A stretch of DNA of 45,352 bases. It comes from Saprospiraceae bacterium. GTDB taxonomy: Bacteria > Bacteroidota > Bacteroidia > Chitinophagales > Saprospiraceae. The stretch is from positions 1 to 45,352 of the forward strand of contig JAHDBF010000005.1 in NCBI GenBank assembly GCA_020630525.1, written 5' to 3'. Below, piece by piece: positions 10,464 through 20,804 of this stretch; the first letter of the stretch is position 1, and every line of letters starts with the position of its first letter. The notes beneath the pieces were generated by a model that saw only the letters and a program-made list of their open reading frames with translations, ran no database searches and was not told the DNA's origin. The position numbers were made by a program, and so were the translations under genes.

Positions 10464-11186
10464 TCAGTCCAAATAATCAAAATTAAATACAGATTGTAAT
10501 TCATATTTTAGTGCTTCTATAACTTCATTAATTTTTATTTCTGTTTTTAGTTCATTGCTTAAAGAAGTTACTTTTTTGTTTTTTTGAACAATACCACAAG
10601 GGATTATTTTATTAAAGTAAGATAAGTCAGTATTTATATTAAAACCAAAACCGTGTAAGCTTACCCACCTGCTCATGTGTACACCTATCGCACATATTTT
10701 TCTTTCTTCGTTACTTTTTTTATCTCTAATCCAAACCCCCGTATAATCAGAAACTCTCGTTCCAGTAACATTGTATTTTTGTAAAAACCTTATGATTGCC
10801 TCTTCTATGTCTCTGACAAATCTATGAACATCATGATAAAAGTAATCTAGATCAAAAATCAAATAGCCTGTAATTTGCCCTGGTCCGTGATAAGTTATGT
10901 CACCTCCGCGATTTATTTTAAAGAATTCTATTTCTTCTTTTTGCAATTTTTCGTTGGAAATCAACAAGTTATCTATTGATCCACTCTTTCCTAATGTATA
11001 CACGGGTGCATGCTCGCAGAAAATCAGTTGATTTGGCAATCTGGCGACTGGACTTGTATCTGTAGTTTTCGTAACTTTAATTTTGTTTCGGATTAGTTTT
11101 TGTTGTAGAGATTTCTGGAAATCCCAACATTCTTTGTAGGACATTCCTGATAAATAACGAAACTGAACTTTAGGCTTCTCAATCAT
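10464..11186 (-). CDS. lipB: Lipoyl(octanoyl) transferase
   Basis: 240 aa; CEHAPVYTLGKSG, RGGDITYHGPGQITGY, KICAIGVHMSRWVSLHGFGFNI, IIPCGI. Confidence 0.96.
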   Translation of the reverse strand: MIEKPKVQFRYLSGMSYKECWDFQKSLQQKLIRNKIKVTKTTDTSPVARLPNQLIFCEHAPVYTLGKSGSIDNLLISNEKLQKEEIEFFKINRGGDITYHGPGQITGYLIFDLDYFYHDVHRFVRDIEEAIIRFLQKYNVTGTRVSDYTGVWIRDKKSNEERKICAIGVHMSRWVSLHGFGFNINTDLSYFNKIIPCGIVQKNKKVTSLSNELKTEIKINEVIEALKYELQSVFNFDYLD

Positions 11187-11263
11187 ATACTCAAAATAAA
11201 CAATATAAATTATATCTCGTTTCCTTTTATGAGCGAAATATATTAATTAAAGTAAACTTTATT

Positions 11264-12289
11264 ATGTGGAGAATTCTCGCTACTATCACGTTCATTTCCT
11301 GTTGCAGCAAAAGCATTGCTCAATTTGCTCCAGATTTCACCATTGAAGATACCAACGGAGAGGTGCATAATTTATATTCAGATTATCTTGACCAAGGAAA
11401 AACGGTCGTATTAAAATTGTTTTTTGTTGGCTGTCCTCCATGTACCAATATTGCCCCAGAGTTTCAAGAATTGTACGAGACATGGGGCGCAGGACAAAAT
11501 GATGTAGAATTTTTCGAGCTTACGACTCAATCAAGTAATGTAAACGATCAAATTGCCGTCTATCTCGGAGAACTGGGAGTTACCGTTCCAGCTTCTGGAA
11601 TTGATGGTGGCGGATATGATGCAAGCGAACCATACAGACAAGGAGAATTTGGCTCTTACTGGGGAACACCATCATTTGCGGTTATAAACCCAGCAAGAGA
11701 AGTAGTTTACTTTAAAAGTAATTCTAATCTAGAAGCTGTCCATGATGCCATCCTTTCAACAGGTGCTGTTGGTCCTGGCATCATAACGGAACCAGATCCT
11801 ATTCCTACAAGTTTTACTTTTGACTTTACTGATCAATGGAACGACCCTGTTGATGATGTTTCTGTATTCATAGAAGATTTAAATAATGGAACTAGCTACC
11901 CTATTAATGTTAGTGATACGCTTAAAATAATATCTCTTGAAGATAATTACCCAGGAATTGAAAACCCAAAATTTAGATTTGAAAAAATCGGTGATCCATC
12001 TATCGGAGTAAGTGGATTAGACTTAATCACCATAAGAAAACATATTTTAGGAATAGACCTTATTACGAATGAAGACATCCTTAGTGCTGGAGACGCTAAT
12101 GGAGATGCTAATGTTTCTGGAGTTGACATGATTACCTTCCAAAAGATTATTTTAAATATTACAAATCAGTTTCCTAACAATTTACCAGTTTGGACTTTTA
12201 AACAAAACAATATTAATACTGGATTCCAAATGGGAATGCACAACCACATAAGCGTGGAAATGATTAAGCGTGGAAATGTAAGAAACTAA
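11264..12289 (+). CDS. Exported thioredoxin-fold (TlpA/redoxin-like) protein with C-terminal dockerin-like segment
   Basis: 341 aa; signal peptide; APDFTIEDTNGEVHNL...VVLKLFFVGCPPCTNIAPEF (CPPC active site); SGLDLITIRKHILGIDLI...AGDANGDANVSGVDMITFQKIIL dockerin-like pair. Confidence 0.8.
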   Translation: MWRILATITFISCCSKSIAQFAPDFTIEDTNGEVHNLYSDYLDQGKTVVLKLFFVGCPPCTNIAPEFQELYETWGAGQNDVEFFELTTQSSNVNDQIAVYLGELGVTVPASGIDGGGYDASEPYRQGEFGSYWGTPSFAVINPAREVVYFKSNSNLEAVHDAILSTGAVGPGIITEPDPIPTSFTFDFTDQWNDPVDDVSVFIEDLNNGTSYPINVSDTLKIISLEDNYPGIENPKFRFEKIGDPSIGVSGLDLITIRKHILGIDLITNEDILSAGDANGDANVSGVDMITFQKIILNITNQFPNNLPVWTFKQNNINTGFQMGMHNHISVEMIKRGNVRN

Positions 12290-13899
12290 TCTGCTATTTT
12301 ACTTATGTTTTCAACATCTAGTAAATGGGTAATATTATTACTAATTCCTGAAATTGATTTTGAATAAAAATTAGAAGATTGATCGTAGAACAAAAATATG
12401 ATTGGTGCTTCTTCTAAAAGTATATTTTCCATTTGAAGGAATAATTCTGTTCTAAGGCTATCATTGGTTTCTAAATTTGACAATTCATATAAGTTGTCGA
12501 ATAATTTATTTTCAAACCTTGTATAATTAGGTGGTGCTCCATTCTTACTGTAAAATAGTGACATAAAATTCTCAGGATCAGGATAATCTCCTATCCAAGA
12601 GGCCCTAAATACACTTATGTTTCCATTTCTCATTCCTTCTCTCAACACAGAACTTTCCATCAATTCTACTTTTACTTTTAAACCAAGTTTTTCCCACTGC
12701 TTTGCAACAAAAAGCATAATATCTTCATAATCCTTATTGGTATTTAGTACAATTGGCGGCATTAGTTCTAAGTCTATACCAGATTTATTTATCAATGACT
12801 TTGCCTTATCAAAATCATATTTAAACCCTTTTATTGCACTAAATTGTGGGTTCAAACCAACAGGACAAAATCCATTCACTGCTGGAAAACCAATACTATT
12901 CCGTAGAGATAGTAAAAGTTGATTTTTGTCTATGGAGTAATTTAATGCTTGTCTTATTAATTTGTTTTTTAAAGGATGAGCATTTTGGAGATTAGCAGTA
13001 TTTATGCCTATATATTCAGAGTTTAAGTATAAAGATTTTTTAAAAATGATACTGTTACTATGTTTCTCTTGAAGGTCTCCATCTGAGGTTAACATCTCAT
13101 TGATGAATGAAGATTCTAAACCACTTATGTAATCCAAATTTTTATTCAACAATTCTAGGAAAGCAATTTTTCTATCTTTTATAAAATGAATTTTAATGCC
13201 ATCTAAATTTCCAATATTGCTTGCAAAACTTTTATTGGGTGTCAGAAAAATATTTTGATTTTTAATCCATTTTTTAAATTGATATGGACCTGAACCAATT
13301 GGATTGTCTTTCCATACTCTATTTTTGCTTTCAACGGCTTCTTTGGGCACTGCACTACAATATTGCATCGTCAATAAACTCAAAAATGGGCGAAATGGTT
13401 GAGTTAGCTCAATAATAAAAGTTGAATCATCTAATACAATAAAAGAATTTTCGTCCTTGATCTTATTTTCAAAAATCCATCTTCCTGGTGAATTGACTGT
13501 TGAATCTATAATCCTTGACAAACTGTATTTATAGTCTTCTGCTTTTACAGACCTTGGTTTATACTCATCCGCCAATGCTGTATTCCCAAATCTGAAATTA
13601 GTATTTAAGTTAAAAGTATATTTTAATCCATCCTCAGAAATATTCCAATGCTTAGCACCAGAAGGAACGATTTCACCATCTTTATTTAGCTTAACAAGCG
13701 TAGTAAAAATGTGACTTGTTACCCAAATTTCACTTTTACTCTTTGCAAACGCAGGATCTAATGAATTAGGATGAGAAATCAAATTATACTTAAACACATT
13801 ATATTTTCCACCCTCATCACTACAAGATATTACGTATAATAATATACATAATAAGCTCAATCGCTGGATTATAGACTTGAATTTATTCAATTTTAACAT
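12286..13899 (-). CDS. ABC transporter substrate-binding lipoprotein, peptide/nickel type (SBP_bac_5)
   Basis: 537 aa; lipobox LYVISCSDEGG; SLDPAFAKSKSEIWVTSHIFTTLVKLNKDGEIVPSGAKHWNISEDGLKYTFNL; IGSGPYQFKKW; SIDKNQLL. Confidence 0.9.
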   Translation of the reverse strand: MLKLNKFKSIIQRLSLLCILLYVISCSDEGGKYNVFKYNLISHPNSLDPAFAKSKSEIWVTSHIFTTLVKLNKDGEIVPSGAKHWNISEDGLKYTFNLNTNFRFGNTALADEYKPRSVKAEDYKYSLSRIIDSTVNSPGRWIFENKIKDENSFIVLDDSTFIIELTQPFRPFLSLLTMQYCSAVPKEAVESKNRVWKDNPIGSGPYQFKKWIKNQNIFLTPNKSFASNIGNLDGIKIHFIKDRKIAFLELLNKNLDYISGLESSFINEMLTSDGDLQEKHSNSIIFKKSLYLNSEYIGINTANLQNAHPLKNKLIRQALNYSIDKNQLLLSLRNSIGFPAVNGFCPVGLNPQFSAIKGFKYDFDKAKSLINKSGIDLELMPPIVLNTNKDYEDIMLFVAKQWEKLGLKVKVELMESSVLREGMRNGNISVFRASWIGDYPDPENFMSLFYSKNGAPPNYTRFENKLFDNLYELSNLETNDSLRTELFLQMENILLEEAPIIFLFYDQSSNFYSKSISGISNNITHLLDVENISKIAD

Positions 13900-14034
13900 T
13901 TTAATAATTAGACTTAAGGCTTTGATTATCTGTCACTTATCTTACATTTTTTAAAATTATCAATCAGAATACAATAATCCGAGGACTCATCTTTCACCGC
14001 TATGTCGTATTAACAGTGAAATTAACAACTAATT

Positions 14035-17000
14035 GTGAAAAATTCTCTAATCAAATTAATCACTATGATTATTACTAAACAAAGGTTTTGGCAAATTGGT
14101 CATGCATTATTATTACTTATAATAATATCAACCAACTTAAGATCTGAGATCCAACCTAATTTATGTTTGGACGCCAACCTTAAATTAAATGAAAATAGCA
14201 TAATGGATTGTAATACTGCTCCAGTAATTACTTGTCCATCTCTTTATTTTGGCTGTGTTGGAGACAGCACAGATCCTGCAGATATTGGATATGCAACAGC
14301 AATTCCAGGAGACTCAGGATGTGAACAACCTATTGTAACTTATCAAGATTTTATAGAAGTAAACGAAGATTGCTACTACGAATTACACAGATTATGGACT
14401 GCAAAATATCCAGGTGATGCAAATCCATGGTTATACGCTGATTGTACGCAAATAATCGTTTTAAAAGATGATAAAGCCCCGACTATAGGTGCTTGTCCTG
14501 CAGACTTCAGTATAAATTCTACTGCAAATTGTCATGGTACTGCAAAATGGAACGATCCAATCCCAAATGACAATTGCGGTCTTGCAAGTTTTGAAGTCAA
14601 TTACCCAAGTGGTTCTAGTTTTCCAATTGGCACAACTACGGTAATTTACGTAGCAACCGACAACTGTGGATTATCTACAACATGTTCTTTTGACGTTACA
14701 GTAATTGGTGAATGTTGTGATGCTGCACCAATTATTACTTGTCCAAATGACGTATTGGTATGTCCTAACTCAAGTACGACGCCTAGTTTAACAGGTCAAG
14801 CAACTGCTGTGTCAGGAAGTTCTGAATGTAATGGTCCAATTGAAATAACATATACTGACAATATTCAAGCACTTGGTGATTGTGATAATTCATATAAAAT
14901 TACAAGAACTTGGATGGCATTTATGATGTCTGATCCAACTTTATTTAGCACTTGTCAACAAACGATAAACGTTAGAGATTTAGAATCACCAGTAACACTT
15001 TCATGCTCTGGGAATATTAATGTAGAAGCAGATGGATCAAGTGCTATAGTTAACTATGATGAGCCAACTTTTTCTGACAATTGTGGAATAGATAATATCC
15101 ATAGCACGCATAGTTCTGGCGATTACTTCCCTTTAGGATGCACCACAGTAACGTATACCGCATATGATGTATGTGGCAATGTTACAGCTTGTAGTTTTGT
15201 AATCTGCGTAGAAGATACTTCTTGCCAAACAGCACCAGTAATTACATGTCCACCAAATCGAATGAGATGTCCAGGAACAGGTGCAGCAGGATATCATCCA
15301 AATTCCACAGGATACGCTACTGCTACTGCTGGAGGTACAAACTGTGGCGACCCTATAGTTTCTTATTCTGATGATTATCATGATATGCCAGGATGTCCGG
15401 GAGGAATGAAAATTTATAGAACATGGACTGCAACTGATCCTGAGGATCCTACACTGTTTTCTACATGTCTACAGATGATAAACTTAAACGATCCAGTAAG
15501 CCCAACAGTGGTCACTTGCCAACCTGATATCACAGTTGAAACTACAGAATCTGGCATGAATGTTAATTGGACAACTCCTCCTACATTCACAGATAATTGT
15601 GGGATCGAAAACGTTAGTTCAACACATGTAAATGGACAATTCTTTACTATTGGGACAACAACAGTTGTTTATACAGCTACAGATATGTGTGGAAATTCTA
15701 CTTCATGCTCATTTAACGTTACTGTAAATCAATTGGCATGTAATGCTCCACCTATTATTACTTGTCCGCCAAACAGAATGAGATGTCCAAATGCGCCAAA
15801 CGCAGCCTACCATCCTAATTCTACAGGATACGCAACTGCTGTTGCTGGAGGAGATCATTGCGGTGAACCAATAATTACATTTACTGACGTAGAAGAAGAT
15901 ATGCCAGGGTGTATTCAAGGAAGAAAAATATACCGTACTTGGAAAGCAACTGATCCAGAAAATCCTGGTTTAGTATCCACTTGTACACAGATTATAAATT
16001 TAAACGATCCAATATCACCTACAGTAGTATGTGCAGATGATGTTGTAGTTAATTCTACAGATAACAATAGTGTTATTGTAAGTTTTGAAAACCCTACTTT
16101 TTCTGACAATTGTGGTATTCATGAAATAACATGCTCTCATCAAAGTGGTGATACATTCCCTGTAGGCATAACTACTGTAACATGCTCAGCAGAAGATTAC
16201 TGTGGTAATACTGTAAGTTGTTCTTTTGAAGTAGATGTAAGGCTAATTGAGTGTGCGACTGCGCCGATAATTTCTTGCCCTGAAGATGCTACATTATGTG
16301 TGAATGGTGACTACACTCCATCTGCACTTGGGTTTGCAACTGCAACAAGTGGAGGATTAAATTGTGGAAATCCTATAGTTAGTTATATTGATATTATCAT
16401 TGAAAATGGTCCTTGTAATTCACCAAAAGTGATTCACAGAAAATGGACTGCTACTGATCCTAACAACAGTGCATTATCTTCTTTATGCTATCAAACAATT
16501 AATCTAATCGACACAGAAGCTCCAGTTGTTATAGGATGTTCTGGTGATATTAGCGCAACTGGTGGACCAAACTGTGATGTTGCAGTAACTTGGGAAGCAC
16601 CTGTAGTTACAGACAATTGTAGTAATGTAACAGTTACAAGTAATTACCAATCTGGAGATATATTCTATGGAGGAAATACAGAAGTCATATACACTTTTAC
16701 TGATGCATGTGGAAATCAGAGTTCATGTTCATTCCATGTGATTGTTGCTTGTGGTTCTTTTGGTTGTGCAGAAGTGCCAACGATTAATTGCCCAGCGGAC
16801 AAATACTTATGTGTTGGTTCAGAAACAAATCCATCTGTTACTGGTCATGCTACTGCAACGCCAGGATTATCTTCTTGTGAAGAACCAATTGTCAGCTATA
16901 CTGACGTTATAATGAGTACTGGACCTTGTGCAGGAGCAAAAGTGATAAAGAGAATTTGGAAAGCAGAAGACCCGATTGACGGAACTATATTTTCTACTTG

Positions 17001-19797
17001 TGAGCAATTTATCACAACAACAGATAACTCTCCGCCAACATTTATCTACTGCCCAGATGACTTAGTATTGGATGGAGGAGCATGGTGTGATGCTGTTGCA
17101 GCATGGGGACCAGTAACCGCAACTGACAATTGTCAATTGCCGAATATTACATCTAATTATACTTCTGGAGTAGTATTAGGTGCAGGAGTTACAGAAATTA
17201 TTTATACTGCAACTGATGCTTGTGGAAACCAAAGTACATGTTCTTTTAATGTTATAGTTACATGTAATGATCCTTGTAATCAACCACCAGTAATCAATTG
17301 TCCAGGATCAGTTACATTATGTCCAGGATCAGCTTACGATCCATCGATAACTGGAAATGCGACAGCTACCCCAAGTAATAATTGTAGCACTGATATAGAT
17401 ATTATTTATCATGACCAAATTATCACAAATGGTCCTTGTACTGGAGCAATGGTTATTGAGAGAACTTGGACTGCCAAAGATCCAATGGATCCTAGTCTGC
17501 AGAGTCATTGTACACAAATCATAACATTAGGAGACAATATTCCACCAGCTATCTGGGAATGTCCTACTGATATAACAGTAAATTATGGAAGTGCTGCAAC
17601 TTGGTATTTGCCAAGTGCTGATGATAACTGCGGAGTCCAAAGTTTAGTATCTACACACGATAGTGGTACTGTTTTCCCTGTGGGTGTAACAACTGTCACA
17701 TATACTGCTGAAGATTTCTGTGGTAATGTAGTAGATTGCCATTTTAACGTAACAGTATTGGGACAGTCAGGTCACTTAGAATGTCCAGATGATATTTCTG
17801 TGCAGTGTGCTGCATCAGGTGGTACGTACGTAAACTGGAATACACCAAGTTATACAGGAGGAAGTTGTGGTGATTGTAACGATCAACAGATTAGCGGATT
17901 TATGTATATGGGATCGTACAATGGTCACCAATATTACTGCTCATTAAATCCTGCAAATTGGAACACTGCAAGTAGCATCTGTCAAGCGAATGGTGGATAT
18001 TTAGCAGCCATAGATGATGCAGGAGAAAATGCTTTCTTAGCGAATATATTGACTATTCAATCAGCATGGATAGGAGGAAACGATTTGAATAATGAAGGCA
18101 CTTTTGAATGGACTAACGGATCACCATTTAATTATACCAACTGGTATCCAGGACAACCTAACAATTACAACTATGACCAACATTGTGTAGAGATGTTACA
18201 CGATGGGACTTGGAACGATCAGTATGCAATTACGCAATTAGAATTTATTATGGAATTACCATGTTCTTCTGTACACCAAATTTCTGGTCCTCAGCCTGGA
18301 TCACATTTAGAGCCAGGAGTGTATGAAGTTGTTTATCAATTGGATGAATCGTGTGGAACAGAAACTTGTTCATTTAATGTTCGAGTTGAATCTTCGATTA
18401 CAATGAAATGCCCAGATGATGTAACGATTGCTTGTCCATCTGGAGCATCAGGAGTACATATTAACTGGGATACGCCAGTAGCAAGCTCTTGTTGTTCTGA
18501 TTGTGGATTGGGTGGCAATATCCCTGGATTTATGTATATGGGTACGCATAATGGACATTATTATTACTGTTCATTAGACCCTGCGACTTGGCCGCAAGCC
18601 AATTCTATAGCGCAAGCAAATGGTGGATATTTGGCAGCAATTGGAGATGAAACAGAAAACGAATTTTTAGCTGGTATACTTACAATACAGTCAGCGTATA
18701 TTGGTTTAAATGATGCAAATAATGAAGGTCAATTTACTTGGTCTAATGGTGAGCCATTTGGATATTCAAATTGGTACCCACAACAACCAAACGACTATAA
18801 CGGATTCCAAGACTACGTTGAGTTATTAAGTAATGGTCAATGGAATGATCAATACAATAATCAACCATTAGAGTTTATTATGGAAATTCCAGGTTGTATT
18901 AATATTCAACAGATTGGTGGACCAGCAGCAGGTACTTATATTGCAGGAGGAACGACTACAACGATCACCTATCAAGCGACTGATGATTGTGGAAATGTTG
19001 AAACATGTTCATTTAATGTCACTGTTGATAAAAATGAGTGTAATTCTGGAGGTTTGAATTCAGATGTTTGCTGGATAGAACACATTGGTTTTGGTGACAT
19101 TAACAATACTACTGGAAGCGATGGAGGTTACGAAGATTATACAAACCAATGTACAACTGTACAACCTGGCATTGCTTATCCAATAAGTTTAACTCCTTGG
19201 TGTACATCAAATCAACACAAGGTATTTTGGAAAGTATGGATCGACTTCAATATGGATGGAGATTTCAATGATAATGGAGAATTCGTTGCATATGGTAATG
19301 GAGCAGGCACTATTAATGGGAATATTACCATGCCTTTATCAGGAATATGGTCTGGTTCTACGACGATGAGAATAGCCATGAAGTTGGGGACATATCCTAC
19401 TGGACCTTGCGAGGTATTCAGTCATGGAGAAACAGAAGATTATTGCTTAGAAATAATCAATGCTGATGTTAAAGGTGATGACACGATCGAATTAAGATCA
19501 AGCGATAAAGAAAATGAAGCAATATTATTGGTGGGATCAAAAGAAGAAATTGATACTAAGTTTCAAATTTCTCCAAATCCTGCCACTGATTTTATACATG
19601 TTCAATTTTCTAATATTGATAAAATTATTGAATCAGGAATTTATAATGTTGCCGGGAAAAAGATTATGAGTATTGAAAACCTGAATGATGAATATATCAG
19701 AATAGCGTTATCAAAAATTGAAAACGGGATTTATTTCCTAAATGCAATTTATGAAAATGGGAAAGTTGAAACGCAACGATTTATCGTTCAAAAATAA
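14035..19797 (+). CDS. Giant secreted surface protein: seven HYR-type repeats, two C-type-lectin domains, GEVED-like domain, T9SS type A sorting domain
   Basis: 1920 aa; repeated [AP]P.I[TS]CP and GTTTV.Y.A.D.CGN...CSF.V motifs; CTL blocks (YYCSLNPANWNTASSICQANGGYLAAI...AWIGGNDLNNEGTFEWTNGSPFNYTNWYPGQPNNY...WNDQ); CTSNQHKVFWKVWIDFNMDGDFNDNGEFVAYGNG (GEVED-like); C-terminal FQISPNPATDFIHVQF...GIYFLNAIYENGKVETQRFIVQK. Confidence 0.93.
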   Translation: MKNSLIKLITMIITKQRFWQIGHALLLLIIISTNLRSEIQPNLCLDANLKLNENSIMDCNTAPVITCPSLYFGCVGDSTDPADIGYATAIPGDSGCEQPIVTYQDFIEVNEDCYYELHRLWTAKYPGDANPWLYADCTQIIVLKDDKAPTIGACPADFSINSTANCHGTAKWNDPIPNDNCGLASFEVNYPSGSSFPIGTTTVIYVATDNCGLSTTCSFDVTVIGECCDAAPIITCPNDVLVCPNSSTTPSLTGQATAVSGSSECNGPIEITYTDNIQALGDCDNSYKITRTWMAFMMSDPTLFSTCQQTINVRDLESPVTLSCSGNINVEADGSSAIVNYDEPTFSDNCGIDNIHSTHSSGDYFPLGCTTVTYTAYDVCGNVTACSFVICVEDTSCQTAPVITCPPNRMRCPGTGAAGYHPNSTGYATATAGGTNCGDPIVSYSDDYHDMPGCPGGMKIYRTWTATDPEDPTLFSTCLQMINLNDPVSPTVVTCQPDITVETTESGMNVNWTTPPTFTDNCGIENVSSTHVNGQFFTIGTTTVVYTATDMCGNSTSCSFNVTVNQLACNAPPIITCPPNRMRCPNAPNAAYHPNSTGYATAVAGGDHCGEPIITFTDVEEDMPGCIQGRKIYRTWKATDPENPGLVSTCTQIINLNDPISPTVVCADDVVVNSTDNNSVIVSFENPTFSDNCGIHEITCSHQSGDTFPVGITTVTCSAEDYCGNTVSCSFEVDVRLIECATAPIISCPEDATLCVNGDYTPSALGFATATSGGLNCGNPIVSYIDIIIENGPCNSPKVIHRKWTATDPNNSALSSLCYQTINLIDTEAPVVIGCSGDISATGGPNCDVAVTWEAPVVTDNCSNVTVTSNYQSGDIFYGGNTEVIYTFTDACGNQSSCSFHVIVACGSFGCAEVPTINCPADKYLCVGSETNPSVTGHATATPGLSSCEEPIVSYTDVIMSTGPCAGAKVIKRIWKAEDPIDGTIFSTCEQFITTTDNSPPTFIYCPDDLVLDGGAWCDAVAAWGPVTATDNCQLPNITSNYTSGVVLGAGVTEIIYTATDACGNQSTCSFNVIVTCNDPCNQPPVINCPGSVTLCPGSAYDPSITGNATATPSNNCSTDIDIIYHDQIITNGPCTGAMVIERTWTAKDPMDPSLQSHCTQIITLGDNIPPAIWECPTDITVNYGSAATWYLPSADDNCGVQSLVSTHDSGTVFPVGVTTVTYTAEDFCGNVVDCHFNVTVLGQSGHLECPDDISVQCAASGGTYVNWNTPSYTGGSCGDCNDQQISGFMYMGSYNGHQYYCSLNPANWNTASSICQANGGYLAAIDDAGENAFLANILTIQSAWIGGNDLNNEGTFEWTNGSPFNYTNWYPGQPNNYNYDQHCVEMLHDGTWNDQYAITQLEFIMELPCSSVHQISGPQPGSHLEPGVYEVVYQLDESCGTETCSFNVRVESSITMKCPDDVTIACPSGASGVHINWDTPVASSCCSDCGLGGNIPGFMYMGTHNGHYYYCSLDPATWPQANSIAQANGGYLAAIGDETENEFLAGILTIQSAYIGLNDANNEGQFTWSNGEPFGYSNWYPQQPNDYNGFQDYVELLSNGQWNDQYNNQPLEFIMEIPGCINIQQIGGPAAGTYIAGGTTTTITYQATDDCGNVETCSFNVTVDKNECNSGGLNSDVCWIEHIGFGDINNTTGSDGGYEDYTNQCTTVQPGIAYPISLTPWCTSNQHKVFWKVWIDFNMDGDFNDNGEFVAYGNGAGTINGNITMPLSGIWSGSTTMRIAMKLGTYPTGPCEVFSHGETEDYCLEIINADVKGDDTIELRSSDKENEAILLVGSKEEIDTKFQISPNPATDFIHVQFSNIDKIIESGIYNVAGKKIMSIENLNDEYIRIALSKIENGIYFLNAIYENGKVETQRFIVQK

Positions 19798-19818
19798 ACC
19801 TATCCCTTATTTAATTTT

Positions 19819-19858
19819 AAGCCGCCTCGCATTACTGCGAGGTGGCTTTTGTTTTTTT
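19819..19858 (+). terminator. Rho-independent terminator after the HYR/lectin gene
   Basis: Hairpin AAGCCGCCTCGC-attact-GCGAGGTGGCTT followed by ttgttttttt; sits between convergent genes. Confidence 0.88.
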
Positions 19859-19875
19859 ATATTAAAAAGATTGTT

Positions 19876-20082
19876 TTAAATTACTTCTTGCTCCACTAAT
19901 ATTCTTCTTGCTTCAATTGCTTGAGATTCATCAACATACAGATTGATATCGCCAAATATACCTGCATGTGCTGAATCAGTCTGATCCAAAACAAAAGTTT
20001 CAATACCAGCCTCATTTAATACATGTTTTGCTGTCATAATTTTAATCTGAGAAACCGTAAACATTACTCTTTTTTCTTTCAT
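19876..20082 (-). CDS. DUF2007-like small protein
   Basis: 68 aa; KIMTAKHVLNEAGIETFVLDQTDSAHAGIFGDINLYVDESQAIEARRIL resembles the DUF2007 family. Confidence 0.75.
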   Translation of the reverse strand: MKEKRVMFTVSQIKIMTAKHVLNEAGIETFVLDQTDSAHAGIFGDINLYVDESQAIEARRILVEQEVI

Positions 20083-20144
20083 GATACTTAGGTTTTAAAT
20101 GTGAAAAATACTGATTGTTTATTCATCAAGCACTTATTAAATTT

Positions 20145-20681
20145 CTAGAACTGAATAAATGCAGAAATTTGATTTTTAACAGCAATAAAAGATTCTTCAT
20201 TCAATATACCATCATCAGATAGTATTTCACTAATGGAAGATAAAGGTATTTTAGTTGGGAAAACAGTCATTCCAAGGTAATTAACAAAGTCACAAATTGC
20301 ACTCATTCCCATCAAGTTGCCCGCTTTACCCGCAGAAACACCGACTAAAGCGACTTTCTTTTGTTTAAAATTTCGAGGATATTCGTTCATAGAAATTGCA
20401 TCAATAAACAATTTAAAAACACCAGGAAAACTGCCATTATATTCTGGAGTAATGAGGATCCACTTTTCTGCTGGAAAGATATATTCTTCTTGAATTTCCT
20501 TTAATTTGGGGCTAACATTTTCACTATCATACATATTAATACCAAATACTTCCAAAGGAATATCTTCTAAAGAAAGTAACTTATAATCAACTTTTGCTGC
20601 TTCCAAAATAACGGCATAAACATTTGCAATTTGCCTTGTCTTACTATTTGGTCTATTTGTTCCAGAAATAATCGTTATCAT
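20145..20681 (-). CDS. NADPH-dependent FMN reductase family protein
   Basis: 178 aa; IISGTNRPNSKTRQIANVY, WILITPEYNGSFPGVFKLFIDAIS, KKVALVGVSAGKAGNLMG. Confidence 0.92.
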   Translation of the reverse strand: MITIISGTNRPNSKTRQIANVYAVILEAAKVDYKLLSLEDIPLEVFGINMYDSENVSPKLKEIQEEYIFPAEKWILITPEYNGSFPGVFKLFIDAISMNEYPRNFKQKKVALVGVSAGKAGNLMGMSAICDFVNYLGMTVFPTKIPLSSISEILSDDGILNEESFIAVKNQISAFIQF

Positions 20682-20804
20682 CTAATATTTTTAATCGCAA
20701 AACTTGTTAATGAATTCATGTTATTACAATAAACACAGATTATCTAAAATCGTTTTATTGAATGGCTTTAATATTTATTATTAATTTGAAACAAGGCATA
20801 CAAA

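Noticed and set aside
15133-15381. Minus-strand ORFs inside the HYR/lectin gene (15133-15381, 15709-15918, 15915-16109, 17329-17517, 18336-18518)
   Set aside because: Mirror the HYR repeats on the opposite strand; Ser/Cys/Trp-rich nonsense-like translations.
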